DNA of 64,000 nucleotides from Akebia trifoliata. Lineage: Eukaryota; Streptophyta; Magnoliopsida; Ranunculales; Lardizabalaceae. Each line of letters opens with the position of its first letter. The stretch's first letter is position 1. The position numbers and the translations under genes were made by a program. Below the pieces are notes generated by a model, which had not been told where the DNA came from, searched no databases, and saw only the letters and a program-made list of their open reading frames with translations. The stretch is taken from the NCBI GenBank assembly GCA_017979445.1, contig CM030715.1, positions 35,027,756 to 35,091,755 on the forward strand, in the 5' to 3' direction. This document shows positions 15,101 to 25,475 of this stretch, piece after piece.

Positions 15101-16144
15101 ACAGCTCTTGTAGATCTCAAAAATCCATCAAATCTTTTTATCGATAATAGCATAAAGTTAGAGTTTTTAGGAGCACTGTATCATTGTCTCCCCTCATTTT
15201 TGTTCATCCATTGATTGTGATTTCAAGTGGATCTTTATTTTTTAACTTACAACATATCCAACACAACCGTTCAATTTCTGGCACTTTGGAATGCATAACT
15301 AAGTTTACCCCTTTTTCCTATCCCACTTACTCGTCACGAGAAAAAAAAAAAACAAATTGAAATTTGAAACTTAGAGCAAGTGAATATGGTGATAATGAGC
15401 ATCTTCCCTTAATTGGGTCTAGGTTTCTTTATCCCTGACAAAGAGCAAGACCATTTCGAGGTATAATTCCATTTACTTCTTGTGGTGCGTCCATTTATGC
15501 AAGAATCAGAATCAGAATCTAAATCAAATCGTTCAAGAAACCCCTAAACAACTAAAACTCGGGTGAAACAAAATTAAACCAAAACCACAAAGAAAAATTA
15601 ATGCAGAGAAATAATTTCAAGCAAGGAATCGCCAGTTTACACAAAACAAAAGCAGTAAATCTTCCTTAAACAATCGCTACACGACATTATAGCAGAAAAA
15701 GGAAGAAAACAAAAATAAATAATAAAAATCTAAATTTCATAGTGGATATATTGCACCAATCCATGATCTTCTAATACCCTAAATCACATCCGTAAAAACT
15801 AATTTATTAGCAAATCAAAATGACACTCAATCCGGATTATCCACACAGAAATCGAAGAATATTAGTGTGTGAGAGTGTGAGTGTGCGAGAGAGAGAGAGA
15901 GAGATCTAGGGCAGAAGCAATAACTACAACCAAACCTGGCTAGAGAGAGACAGAGATTGAAGAACTCGGTAGGGTCGGATCGCTGTCCCGTCCGAACGTG
16001 CATGGCCAAGCGATCCGCCACAGCTGCAACACGAAACGAGTTCACCATTGATGCAGACATTGCGGTCTGCGCCTGACCAGCTGCAGCGCCACTAGTTGAT
16101 GTTGATACGGTTGGGGTTGGTCGCTGAGGCATCACCCCAGCCAT
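145..16144 (-). CDS. PIAL2: E4 SUMO-protein ligase, PIAL1/2 type (SP-RING), 16 exons
   Basis: Promotes SUMO chain formation in the nucleus; in Arabidopsis PIAL1/2 also act in transcriptional silencing (family knowledge). Exons rebuilt on the minus strand with GT-AG borders: 16144-15936, 12591-12519, 11264-11199, 9180-9115, 9002-8920, 8007-7956, 7211-7140, 6181-6114, 6024-5976, 5848-5764, 5672-5571, 5407-5356, 3906-3855, 3360-3244, 3155-2247, 900-145. They sum to 2811 bases, 936 codons plus stop, and every phase agrees. The SP-RING ligands are visible as C323, C339, H341, C344, C362 and C365. After it comes a SUMO-interacting motif, IVDLTV (442-447), then a long Ser/Gln/Pro-rich tail. The N-terminal part (SLARGIDYA, FVAQTDN, LKYGTNLLQ) matches the conserved PIAL domain. 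The start chosen is MAGVMPQRP; an in-frame upstream Met at 16243 is less likely. At 936 residues it is somewhat longer than I recall for the Arabidopsis proteins, mainly in the tail. PIAL1 versus PIAL2 cannot be settled here. Confidence 0.92.
945..1126 (+). mobile_element. 5'-truncated L1-type LINE, 3' end only
   Basis: This stretch matches the last coding bases and the 3' UTR of the LINE at 43489-45960, including the segment for FDDFVFRW and the tail motif TCAATATATTACACTTATC followed by an A-rich run. It lies in the last intron of the PIAL gene and is antisense to it. I see no clear target-site duplication. Confidence 0.8.
1330..1830 (-). mobile_element. RTE-type LINE reverse-transcriptase remnant
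   Basis: The minus strand reads, with stops and frameshifts, LDAKGFRSRVKTEHMGYNY, then an element resembling the RTE block before IIxxDGEI, then TMLCGVECWAIEKT. These match the distal part of plant RTE-clade reverse transcriptases. It is heavily decayed and lies in the last PIAL intron in sense orientation. Confidence 0.65.
4555..4640 (-). mobile_element. Possible LINE 3' tail
   Basis: A run of about 16 T on the plus strand is followed by AAGTATAAAGATTTTATAAA. Read on the minus strand this is an ATAAAATCTTTATAC-A(n) tail, like the 3' ends of L1-type elements. It lies in a PIAL intron. No coding part is visible, so the call rests on the tail only. Confidence 0.35.
7361..7401. repeat. Short tandem duplication in PIAL intron
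   Basis: The unit CTTTTAAAGCAGTATAAATGG occurs twice back to back. It is a small local duplication in intron 6 with no visible function. Confidence 0.7.
7495..7890 (-). mobile_element. Possible LINE 3' UTR remnant
   Basis: On the minus strand the stretch ends in a pyrimidine-rich 3' UTR (GCCGCCCTCTCGACCTCTTC) and a terminal ATAAAATCTTTACATCTATT, the layout seen at the 3' ends of L1-type LINEs elsewhere in this window. No recognisable coding domain remains. The call is tentative. Confidence 0.35.
9565..9670 (-). mobile_element. RTE-type LINE 3' end
   Basis: The minus strand encodes KDVALDRIEWRNMVHLADPK followed by a (GAT)n-like tail. This is the C-terminal end of plant RTE ORFs and their usual microsatellite tail. 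It lies in the PIAL intron between exons 3 and 4. Confidence 0.65.
10720..10935 (-). mobile_element. RTE-type LINE 3' end
   Basis: The minus strand reads RGRPKRMWIEIVKVDMNK, then MTLDRVKWRSEIC and ADPKSLG. These match the RGRPKKTW...LDRxxWRxxIxxADPK C-terminus of RTE reverse transcriptases. It is a second copy of the element type at 9565-9670, in the same intron. Confidence 0.68.
11565..11840 (+). mobile_element. Isolated LTR with adjacent Met-tRNA primer-binding site
   Basis: A 257-bp segment, 11565-11821, starts TGTTAAAC and ends TTTACA, the TG...CA form of an LTR. It contains a TATA-like ACTATATAAATAATG and CT-rich downstream sequence. It is followed closely by GTATCAGAGC (11828-11837), which matches the usual TGGTATCAGAGC complement of initiator Met-tRNA. 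An ATG-led stretch follows but decays at once. I find no second LTR, so this is a 5' LTR fragment. It lies in PIAL intron 2, antisense to the gene. Confidence 0.6.
13720..14652 (+). mobile_element. 5'-truncated, decayed L1-type LINE in PIAL intron 1
   Basis: Readable pieces in order are a GNEPTWDLGFRRGFNDWEIQ-like segment (about 13820-13880; the intact copy has PTWDLGFRRNFNDWEL), then the zf-RVT zinc-binding segment with FFIWLATLNKLPMLDLL and CCDLCLVVNGESVDHVL at 14070-14215. It ends in the 3' tail TTTACACTCATCAAAAAAAT near 14652. The frame is broken between the pieces. It is antisense to the host gene. The 5' limit is approximate. Confidence 0.75.
15846..15906. repeat. GT/GA simple repeat just inside PIAL intron 1
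   Basis: A tract of GTGTGAGAGTGTGAGTG followed by (GA)n lies about 30 bases downstream of exon 1 on the gene's strand. Confidence 0.8.
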
Positions 16145-16991
16145 CTCTCTCTCTCTAACTTTCGCTCTTTGATTTGTTTCTTTGCTGGTTCGCGCCTCCC
16201 TCGCAACAAAGCACGCACGTTTCCTACTAAGAAGTTTGATCAATTAGCCTTTAATGTAACTAAGCTGGTCGACGAATGGTTAAGCAGCAAATGCTCCGCA
16301 TGCCATGTGTTGTCGTAGGGAATTCATTTGTACTCCCAAGATTGCGTGACTGGACATTTATCGAAGACGGTGATGAAATGATATTTCCTAGAGATCTCTC
16401 CAAGGTTCTGAAAATCTTTTTATTTTATTGATCACTTGTATTTCTCTTCCATCTCAGCCGTTGAACCCTATATAAAATTCAAATCTTTCAATTTTTATCG
16501 ATGTTTTAAGAGTCCCATTGGCCTTGGTAAGTCGGGAAGGATTTCACCCTTATTGAAGTCCTTGGTCTCACCTGCCATCATAAAAAAAACATGATGCTTC
16601 GGGTTGTAGAGGAAAAAATTCTATAAGCTTTGGAAAATTAATATTTTTCACTCTGAATTTTAATTTTAAATTTGGGAGTTAGGTGAAAGTTCGATAGCTG
16701 TCTTTGATTAATCTCAATAATAAAAAATTGATTTTTTTTTTACTAAGTTTTTCGATAAAACTTAAGGGTTGTGATTTTGGATTGTTGATGTGGTAATCCA
16801 CTTGAGCAAAATGACTCTTAGAAAGAATTAAAATCGTAAATCTTACTATGTTAGTAAGGAAGGTGTTTAGCATGTTCTTAAGGTCCCCAAACTTCAACTC
16901 ATATGTTATTGGCTCACGATAGAATTTTATCCCTGATAAAATCATGAGTGAGTTAGAGATTTTAATTTACCATAAAAATGATTTAAAATAG

Positions 16992-17160
16992 AATTTTGAT
17001 AAAGCGACGACACATTGACACATACGTGGTCTGCAGGCGGCTGATATGGCAAGGGAGCATAATCGTAGATCTTTTCCCTTGTGTATCCCAAAGAAAAAGA
17101 TCTATAGTTATGTGTCTTTGCCATGTCAATTGCATACATTTTAGTGCGTACATTTATCAT
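16992..17160. mobile_element. Hairpin MITE-like element
   Basis: A near-palindrome centred on GATCTTTTCCCTTGTGTATC and its inverse AAGAAAAAGATCTAT. The arms TGGCAAGGGAGCATAA and the inverse of ATGTGTCTTTGCCA extend it. A related core recurs at 26.3, 39.6, 55.8 and 56.1 kb. The ends are not precisely defined. Confidence 0.5.
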
Positions 17161-18467
17161 GACTCTTTAAAATAATAATTTTCTAATGTTTTAGTCTAAG
17201 GAAATATAAATGAAGGAAAATAGTTAGTTAGAAATAGAAAAAAAAAAAACTTCCCTTTTAGCAAAGAAAATTCCTTGATTATACAGGACAAAATTTTGAG
17301 AATTTCTAAAAATCAAATAAAAAAACATTGAATTTTAATTTTTAATTTGAGAGTTTGATAGCATTTTCAAAACATTGAATTAAGCCTAAAAAAATTGTTT
17401 ATTTTCTATTTTTTTATAATTAGAGTTTTTTCTTGAAATGTGGATGTGGTTGGATTGCAAATGTGGTGATCCGTGTGGGCTCAACAATCTTTAGTAAGAA
17501 TTCAAATATTACTAAGTTAATTAGCTTAACTCGTAGATAAAAATATAAATAAATAAAAAAGAGAGAAAGAAATAAAGAAAAACAAGATAATACACCTTAA
17601 TTACCAGATTTGTTTTGAAATCGCAAGCTACATCTCGACTTGTTGAGGGATTTTTCACTATATTTCTTTCCACCACACCCACAAAAGCCCCATTTAAGTG
17701 GTTTAACAACTTTTATTTACATTTGAGACTAAGTCTCTATTCTATAATAAAAAAGAGTAGGTGGGGTAGGTTAAACATTAAATCAGTAACATTTTACATC
17801 ATCTTTATAATGTATCATCAAATCAAATGATTTATGAGTGTTTTAGTGGATGAGTTGTCGATTCGCTTTGTCACACATGTCATGTCTTTCTTAAAAGTTT
17901 AAATATCACATGAGAGTTAAATCTTCCATCATTGCCTAAGAACATCCCCAAAAAATACTAGTCAAGGTAAGGTTTTTTTTTTTTAGTCAAAACATAATAA
18001 ATGAACTTTAACAAATATAGATTTTGGTCTTAACTCTAGCGGACCCAAGGCCTATTTCTCCATTATTTATATATTGTATTATTTTGGGTCTTGTGTTTGT
18101 TTTTTTTAATTTTTATATTTTATTCACAATAGATAGTGTACATGCTTACCAAATCTAGCAAATGAAAGTGGGCAAGCAATTTTAAAATTTCACTTCAAAG
18201 AGTTTATTAGAGGAGCTTTTAACACATTTTCACTCCATAAAGGGATCTTTAAAGAGCATATTGGAGATATTCTAAGCATTCTTCTTGAGACTCAAGAGTA
18301 GTGATTTTCAACTTAGAAGTTGAGCACTTGTGGACCTGAAATCAAGGTAGTCTTTGGATTAGGGACTCGAAGTTGGGGGCTTATAATAGGAGGATAAATC
18401 CATATAATAAAATATAATGGTGGATCTCACTTCATTTACAGTTGTCAGGTAAAAACATTGCAATCCA

Positions 18468-18655
18468 ACCGTAATGGACTGGGATCCACACTACCCTATT
18501 TTTATTATATTTCTTCTTCATTCAATTTTATTGTCTCCCCCCCCCCCCCCTCCCCCCTAATACAATGGTCCGGAATCCACACTACCCTATTTTTATTATA
18601 TTCTTCTTCATTCAACTTTACTATCCTCCCCCCCCCCCCCCCCCAATAATATCCC
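18468..18655. repeat. Tandem duplication with poly-C tracts
   Basis: Two copies of a unit of roughly 95 bases. Each holds ATCCACACTACCCTATTTTT, a TTCTTCATTCAA segment and a terminal run of 13-18 C. The long C runs are unusual in this AT-rich context and may also be hard to sequence accurately. Confidence 0.75.
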
Positions 18656-20889
18656 TCAATTTTTACCCCCGTTTCAATAATTTTCCTTTAACTTTACTAT
18701 GTTCTATCTTTTACCCCGACACAGGCAAACTCAGTCTATATATAAAAGGAGAAATCATCTTTGTTACCATCCTTTTTGGGGGTCACCAACCCACTTATAA
18801 TTCAAGTAATACACTAATATAGAGTTGCTTACTAAATTACTTGCATTCTCTTAAGTGAATGAAGGCGCCTAAATGAGATCAAGATGTTGATGTTTGCCCA
18901 TACATGCCATGAGTAAGGTGAATGGAAGAAAAAAAAAAAAAAAAAGTGGATGCAACTCAAATTTTAATCAAAGTAAATGCTATTTTTATTTATTTATTTT
19001 GAGAAAATTTGATTAAGTGTTGATGTAACCCAAAACTTCTAACCAAAGTTAAAGGCTAAATTTACCTAAAGAAACTAAAATGATTTTTTTTAGCTTCATT
19101 AAGGTCAAGTTCATCGAGGGATATTGATTAGGTCCCCATGATCTCATTTGTGGAAGAGTAATGATTTTCTGACTCTCTCACGTGGCATACTTAAAATACT
19201 TTTGTTGTAATCCCATTTTAGGATCTAGATTTTCCAAATATCAAGGGTGGAGCAAAAAAAAATCAAAATCAAGATCTTCAAAGCTTAAATAAGATATATA
19301 TTTCTTCCAAATAATTTTGACAAAGTTTCTCCTAAAAATTGGACTTATGAAAAAATTTCACTTGTAAAAATATACCTATATGATCAAAATTCATATATCT
19401 CATGCATTTCAACCATCATATCATAACGAATATACATCACTTAAAAAAAAACTATAATTACAACTCAAAAGTGTACATATATCAAATACACATCCTACGT
19501 CGATCAATAGTTATCCACATCATAAACATTAACTCCCACTTTCTGGCCATATATATACAAGAATACACAACACACATGATGCTAATATATACAATGAATT
19601 TTTTTTTATATATAAATATATATACAAAGAATTATAAAATATACAAAAATAATTTCACTAAACTCCAAATTGAAGACTATATAAAAAATTACTATAAAAA
19701 TCAATTTGTTAAACAAATCGATTTTCTTATTACACTCACCCAAATTTATTTATTTTTATTTCACAATATTAAAATATCAGATAAAATATATAAAATGAAT
19801 TATTTTACAATTTGATGCATGAATTTTGAATTTAAATCATAATAAATTTGAAACTAATTATTAAAATTGAAATAAAACATATTTAATTGAAAACTATACT
19901 ACGAATTTAAAATTATAAGTTTCCTATCTTCACAGTTGGATTTTACATGTTCGTAAGGTATTAAAATGATTTTTTCTAACTAATTCCCTTAAAGATTAAA
20001 TAAAATAATCCTGTGACTAAGTAGATCTCGACATCATGAGTATTTTATTCTTCAATGTTGGATCTTAATTCACGTTCGAAACATGTTTAAATCTTGATCA
20101 AAGGTAATGTACATGAAACCACTATCAAAACTCATTCATCTATGTTTCAATTTTTCTCTCGTGAGAAATGAATGAACGTCAAGTAAGATTATAATATATA
20201 ATAATATAATGTTATAATATATAAAATGAATACATCTAGGTATTTAATCTATTAACACATTTATAACTTATAATATATTATATAATATAATAATATTTAT
20301 ATTTATATTAATTACACCTCACCCCTCTAATACTTTAATAATTTCAAATCAATCCCTCTTATATAAATAATTACATTTAAACCTAATTTTATAATAAAAA
20401 ATTATTTTAATAATAATTAAATAATATTTTTTTCTCTTTTTATGTTTGTTACATTAGACCAATTCGAAATGTGTATATCGTATTTTCGAAATTCCTCACT
20501 AAATTATTCTCTATTAACCAAAATACCTTTTACGCCCTAAGTTTTTCTTATAAAATTAATATTTCAATAATTTATCTTATTAAATTCAGATTTAAGCATG
20601 CTAATAGTTTAAACTATGTTTTTCGATGCTTTTAAACTCAATAGTAGCATCCATTTGATAAAAAAAAAACTTCATATAAAATTTTGAGTTTTATCTATTT
20701 TGACTAAATATTATAATTCTTCGATCACAATCATGGTAAGATTTCTCAAATTGTACATTTCATGTGTCAAATTATTTATTCTAGAAATTTTTATTTTAAA
20801 TCGATAATATCACAAAATTAATCTTTAATATTAAAAAAAAAAAAACTAAATAGGAAAATAGGTTAATATAATTGACTTAATTCTTCAAT

Positions 20890-21105
20890 ATACGTAATAA
20901 ATTTCATGACGTTACAACTCTTCTAATGTGACATGTGCTTAAACCATAGACCTTTTTTTCCTCGGGACATAAAACTACACATATTTACAGGGATGTGTAC
21001 CTCGAGGCATACAATCTATGGTTCTAAGCCATGCTACATCAAGATAGTATTTTGAATATGCCATGTGGGGGAATCAAATTATTACAACTTGTTGTGAAAA
21101 AAATT
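20890..21105. mobile_element. Diverged hairpin element, relative of the 53.3/55.8 kb family
   Basis: The inner arms ACCATAGACC...CCTCGGGACATAAAACTA and GTGTACCTCGAGGCATAC...CTATGGTTC face each other. The outer arms carry AATGTGACATG and ATGCCATGTGGGG. The arrangement matches the elements at 53329-53748 and 55764-55993, but the copy is old. Confidence 0.45.
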
Positions 21106-22067
21106 GGCAAAGATTAAATTCTCATTTTTTACTGTCTTAGATTAAACACACATGAGTTACAAGGTAGTAAATATGAAAGGTGAAAGCATGAGACTATTGT
21201 GAATTTGGCGGGGATGAGCTTTAAATTATTTTGAATTTGAAAATTAAAGTAAATAAATAAGATTTTAAATAGTACCTTCTCATGAAATGGGTGGATGGAT
21301 CAACCTTTTGATCCAGGCAAATTTCCGTTGCTTTGAAGTCCTTAACTAATAACATTCATACATTTACGCAACTTTCCATAATCTGAAAAGTCACATTAAA
21401 AGAAGAATCATACCATACAATACGATGCATCGAGTGAGGAAAATGATTTTATTTGATCATCAACTCTGGTTCATCAATCAATAAGAAAAGATTTCCTTCG
21501 TGGTATGAAATAATCATCAAACCCTTTTTGTGGTAAAACTAACAATAGGGATTTGCTCTCTTTCGTAAAGTGATTGAAATTTGATGACCTCCTTACTTCG
21601 TTGCACATTGTGAAATTTTCATGGGTCTAGAGATTAATCCCATTTATAGTAACAAAATTGGATTCGATAATTATTCAATGGGGTTTCAATTCAATTAATT
21701 TAGATAAATTCATGACCAAAATTTGGAGACTATACAAAATAAGTTTTTGCTATTCTGACCACAATCCATCATTTTCAACCTCTCTAAAAATATATCTTCT
21801 TCATGATGTTTGAATGTTGAAAAAGAAAAAAGTAAAGGCGAAAAGTAAAAGTTACCATGTTGCACGATTAGTCGAGAAATCGTAAATTCGCTCATTTAAG
21901 ATGTTAACCCATAATTCAGAGAATTTTACAAATTTTTTGTGACCATCCCATCCCAAAAAGAGATGTTGGATAATTATGTTAGTAAAAAAAATTATGAACC
22001 AATAAGCGATTAATGCCCATAGATCGTGAGTTTGATACCTAATATGAGTATTAATTCCTAAGGATCA

Positions 22068-22315
22068 CCCAAGGGCGAATCCAGGATCTTTCCCATGAGG
22101 GGGCAACCAAGAGTAGAAAATTTTGTGTGGGGCAACTAAGAGTGAAAAATAATATTTGTTAAGGGCAGCTAAGAGTGGAAAATAATATTTTTTTGCGGGG
22201 GCAATAGTGGCAGATTTTGTTATCCACCGTTAAAATCTGTTGCAATAGCTCACCAACCCATAGACTTAGAAAATTCTTGTAGGGCAAGTGCCCCCACAAT
22301 ATATCCGTCCTTGGG
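22068..22315. mobile_element. MITE with CCCAAGG termini
   Basis: The terminal inverted repeats are CCCAAGGGCGAATCCAGG on the left and, inverted, CCCAAGGACGGATAT on the right. Inside are three tandem units of about 33 bases containing GGGCAACTAAGAGTGAAAAA. No coding sequence. Confidence 0.65.
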
Positions 22316-22429
22316 GCCACCCGCGAGGGCGCACCCTTACTTACCTGGTTTGTGTGATGTGCGGGTGTTGCATGTGCCCCAACATTAGTCCTTGGACAAG
22401 ACCATCACAACATGAAAAAGTCCAAACGT

Positions 22430-22692
22430 GACAGGTTTGGGCCGTCAAATTTCATAAAATTCGACAGACCAAGAGGTCAAATTGGTGTCAAATTTTTTAT
22501 TGTCAAATTTTTTTTCAACGGGTCAAAACTATCACATTAATGAAGGATGGAAGAAATTCAACAGCTCTAAACCGTCAAATCTGGGAACATCAAGAATTTT
22601 GACAATCCTAGACCGTCAAAATTCAGTCTAGAAAATTTGTGGGCCTTGGTCCGTCAATTTTTTCTGTCGAATTTTTCACTTTTCACGTAGTG
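22430..22692. mobile_element. CACTA-like non-autonomous element or fragment
   Basis: Reading the minus strand from 22692 gives CACTACGTGAAAAGTGAAAA, the form of a CACTA transposon terminus. The rest is rich in short sub-repeats around CCGTCAAA/TTTGACGG, typical of subterminal regions. A second copy with the same internal order lies at 60386-60621. I do not see a matching left terminus. Confidence 0.55.
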
Positions 22693-22775
22693 CATGGTCT
22701 ATGGACTGGGCAAAGCCTAGATACGGCCCGTCTGTTGTCTACAGGGATACCCGGTTATTAAAAAACAAAAAGAGT

Positions 22776-22992
22776 AGTTATTTTGTAACTCAACCTAACA
22801 GGGTGTCTCAAAAACTCATCGACATGGCATGGGCAAAGAATAATAGATTCTATCCCTCGGGATACACAACTGACTCGACCGATCTGCCATATGCAATTGT
22901 GTATCCCAAGTGAAAGAATCTACGATTCTTTGTACATGACACGTCAGTGAGTTTTTGAGTTACGCTGCCAGGTTGAGTTACAAAATCATTAG
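22776..22992. mobile_element. Hairpin MITE, family A
   Basis: The terminal arms are TTTTGTAACTCAACCTAACA and the inverse of its partner at 22960-22990. Next are CTCAAAAACTCATCGACATG and its inverse CATGACACGTCAGTGAGTTT. The inner core is AATAGATTCTATCCCTCGGG facing GTATCCCAAGTGAAAGAATC. A second full copy lies at 39584-39788. It ends about 240 bases upstream of the LEA14 ABRE. Confidence 0.7.
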
Positions 22993-23230
22993 TCAAAACA
23001 ATATTAGGTTCATACTTTGGCGGGCCATGTATGTGTAAGTCCATTATCTATGATGCACTCGGTTGTACCATAAACTTCTCGATACTAATACTAAAACTTA
23101 AAACCAAAAACACTAGATCCTTCATCGTAGGAATCGTATTGCAAGGCAACAGAGCGACCCAGCCACGTTGAATCCAATCCAAGATCACATTCACGTACCA
23201 CCACAAATCTTGCAACATTTTATGATTTCA

Positions 23231-23238
23231 CACGTGGC
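23231..23238 (+). promoter_or_regulatory. ABRE / G-box (CACGTGGC)
   Basis: ACACGTGGC matches the abscisic-acid response element bound by ABF/AREB bZIP factors. It lies about 20 bases upstream of the LEA14 TATA box, as in many seed- and drought-induced LEA genes. The function is inferred from the motif and its position. Confidence 0.75.
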
Positions 23239-23255
23239 ATCACAATCCAAAGTTC

Positions 23256-23264
23256 TATATAAAA
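23256..23264 (+). promoter_or_regulatory. TATA box of LEA14
   Basis: TATATAAAA lies 116 bases upstream of the ATG and just downstream of the ABRE. This predicts a transcription start near 23285-23290. Confidence 0.75.
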
Positions 23265-23379
23265 AAACTCGTTCATTTACCTGGTTTTCTTCAATCATCT
23301 TCCTCTCATCTCATCTCTCTTCTTTGAGAAACAAATACAAACGTTGCAGATCTCTAGGAATACAAACCAGTGCAACAAT

Positions 23380-24958
23380 ATGTCTCAGTTGCTAGATAAG
23401 GCTAAGAACTACGTAGCAGAGAAGGTAGCCAACATCAAGAAACCAGAAGCGGAGCTCACAGATGTCGATCTGGCACACGTTAGCCGCGATTCCGTCACAT
23501 TAAATGGCAAGATCTCTGTGAGCAACCCATATGGACACTCTATCCCAATCTGTGAGATCTCTTACACCCTCAAGAGCGCCTCCAGGTTTGTCATTTTGTT
23601 AGTTTTTCTCGTATTTAAAACTTTATTTGATCATTGGGAAAATGTTTTCTTCTGAAAATCAATTTTGTAGAAAATGATGGTGAGAAAATATTGGCCTTTG
23701 TTTGATTGAATATGAATATTGAAAAATATCAAAAGAAAGTAGGATTTAGTTTTGGCAATAGGATTTTCCTGTCCTAAGAATTGTTTTCTCAAGAGGGTTG
23801 TGTAGGTCAACATTTCCAACCTTCATGAAAAAAATAATAATAATAATTCAAATTTCATGAAAAAATCAATTTTCCCATTAATTATCATTAATGTATCCGA
23901 TCATAAAAAAAAGAAATTTAGGGTGGAGATTAGGGAAAGACATTATGGTTATTGGTATCAATTAAAATTTTAATTAGGAAAGTATATCTTAATTAGACCA
24001 ATTAAGATCTATAGGATCTTTCCAAGTAAAATATTGCCTTTTATTTACATTCTATTGCCACACCAACTTTTGTTGAGAGCACCCAAATTTATATGATAAA
24101 AGTCATGATTTTTACACCTCATATATGGCATGGGCTAGAATCATAGATTTTTATACTCAAAATACACAACTATACATCCCCATAAATCTGTGCAGTTGTA
24201 TATCCTGATGAAAAGAATCTATGCTTCTAGCGCACATGCCACTTCAGGGAGTGTACGTCAGAGGAGGGCGTCAGAAAAATCATTATTCCATGATAAATCG
24301 CCCAAGAATTAGTTCACATCTAGGGGTGTGGCAATAGAAGCTCTCTATTGATTTTATTTAATTTTGATTGTGAAATTTTTATATAAAAATGTTACCATGG
24401 CTTATATGTACGATCGACCAATTCAATAAAAGTTACTTCTTTAATAGTTTTTCCATGAAATGCACATTACAACTTTCATTTTATGGAAGATATGGAAAAA
24501 GAATTTACTCAGAATTGATTTCACTTCTAATCATATAGACATTTAACGATCACACTTGAATTAATAGAAGACATAACTTTAAAAACAATCAAATGGAGAA
24601 ACACAATTGTGTTCAACATACAAAATGACTTTATTGATATTGATACATGTTTCTCGATTTTCTTCTCTAGAAATCTTTCTATGATAATTGTGTTGAATGT
24701 GGCCTCAGAGTTATTGCGTCGGGGACCATGCCTGATCCGGGGTCACTTGCGGGCAACCAAGTGACAATGCTCGACGTGCCCGTGAAGGTGCCTTATGGCA
24801 TATTGATAAGCTTAGCAAGGGACATAGGTACGGACTGGGATATCGATTATGAATTAGAGGTAGGTCTTACTATCGACCTCCCAGTCATTGGAGACCTTAC
24901 AATACCGCTCTCTCAGAAGGGGGAGATTAAGCTCCCCACCCTCTCTGACATCTTCTAA
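23380..24958 (+). CDS. LEA14: Late embryogenesis abundant protein LEA14 (LEA_2 / WHy domain)
   Basis: A small cytosolic protein of the LEA_2 group, thought to protect other proteins during drying, salt or cold stress. The exons are 23380-23585 and 24709-24958. The junction codon AGA is split 2+1, giving 151 residues plus stop, the same length as Arabidopsis LEA14. Conserved segments are visible: SQLLDKAKNYVAEKV at the N-terminus, NPYGHSIPICEISYTLKSA in the middle of the WHy fold, and ARDIGTDWDIDYELEVGLTI then KGEIKLP near the end. There is no signal peptide and no membrane segment, as expected for this subgroup. The start is the first ATG after the TATA box (context AACAATATG). Stress and ABA control is suggested by the ABRE. 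The single 1.1 kb intron splits the gene at the family's usual SAxR position and contains a hairpin repeat (24090-24290). Confidence 0.96.
24090..24290. mobile_element. Hairpin MITE-like element in LEA14 intron
   Basis: Facing arms: GGCATGGGCTAGAATCATAG and the inverse of CTATGCTTCTAGCGCACATG. Inside are ATACACAACTATACATCC and GTTGTATATCCTGATG. The layout is that of the family A/B hairpins (TGGCAT...ATAGAT...ACACAA...TGTAT...ATCTAT...ATGCC). Confidence 0.5.
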
Positions 24959-25317
24959 TATGACAAGTTTAATTTGATCTGTTATCACATTGTTGGACAT
25001 GAAATTGGTGGCTTTGGTTTCATTAATTTGTTATGGTTCAAATCTCTATATTGTTTAAGATTGAAATTTTGTTGTTAAGAGATTTTTCTTTGAAGGATGT
25101 ATGATTTAAGGTTGACTTAAAATAATAAAATGAATGGTGTTGCCGATCCAATATTTTGAGATAAGATTTCTCCTGACTCGAAAGATGTGACCAACTAAAT
25201 AGTTGGTCTCAATCCAACGAGGATCACCCATTTTCTTTTATTTAAAATCTTGAGATCTCTTATTGCAACATTGATTTTTAATTATAACACACCAATTAAG
25301 GAAGAGTTGTGTTAATT

Positions 25318-25475
25318 GATGCCCCCATCATAGAATCATAAATCATTTGCCTCGGGATGCACAAGAAAAAGATTTAATGATTTTGCAAATCCCGAGGCAA
25401 AGGATTTATGCTTATGTGATGAGGGCGTGTATGTCGGGAGGGAGGAAGGGAGGGAGGGCATCAAAAAATAATTAT
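25318..25475. mobile_element. Hairpin MITE-like element
   Basis: The facing arms are ATAAATCATTTGCCTCGGGA and the inverse of CCCGAGGCAAAGGATTTATG. Outer arms with GATGCCCCCATCATAGAATC and GATGAGGGCGTGTA are followed by (GGAGGGA)n. It lies about 400 bases downstream of the LEA14 stop. Confidence 0.55.

Larger units (their letters stand above)
16145..23225. other. AT-rich intergenic region between PIAL gene and LEA14
   Basis: I see no supported gene in these 7 kb. The two flanking genes are divergent, so both promoters lie here. The first 150 bases hold the CT-rich PIAL leader. The 19.2-20.8 kb part is extremely AT-rich, and its longest ORF (19402-19815) is low-complexity Ile/Asn/Tyr/His. The recognisable contents are mobile-element hairpins and repeats listed separately. 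Confidence 0.7.

Noticed and set aside
16145..16243. Upstream extension of the PIAL protein (MIKLLSRKRACF...)
   Set aside because: In-frame, but basic and unlike the family N-terminus; MAGVMPQRP at 16144 is the better start.
19402..19815. 137-codon ORF on the plus strand
   Set aside because: The composition is Ile/Tyr/Asn/His low-complexity from AT-rich DNA, with no homology I recognise and no promoter context.
23168..23395. 75-codon ORF overlapping the LEA14 start in another frame
   Set aside because: It spans the TATA box and the leader. The LEA14 frame is clearly conserved.
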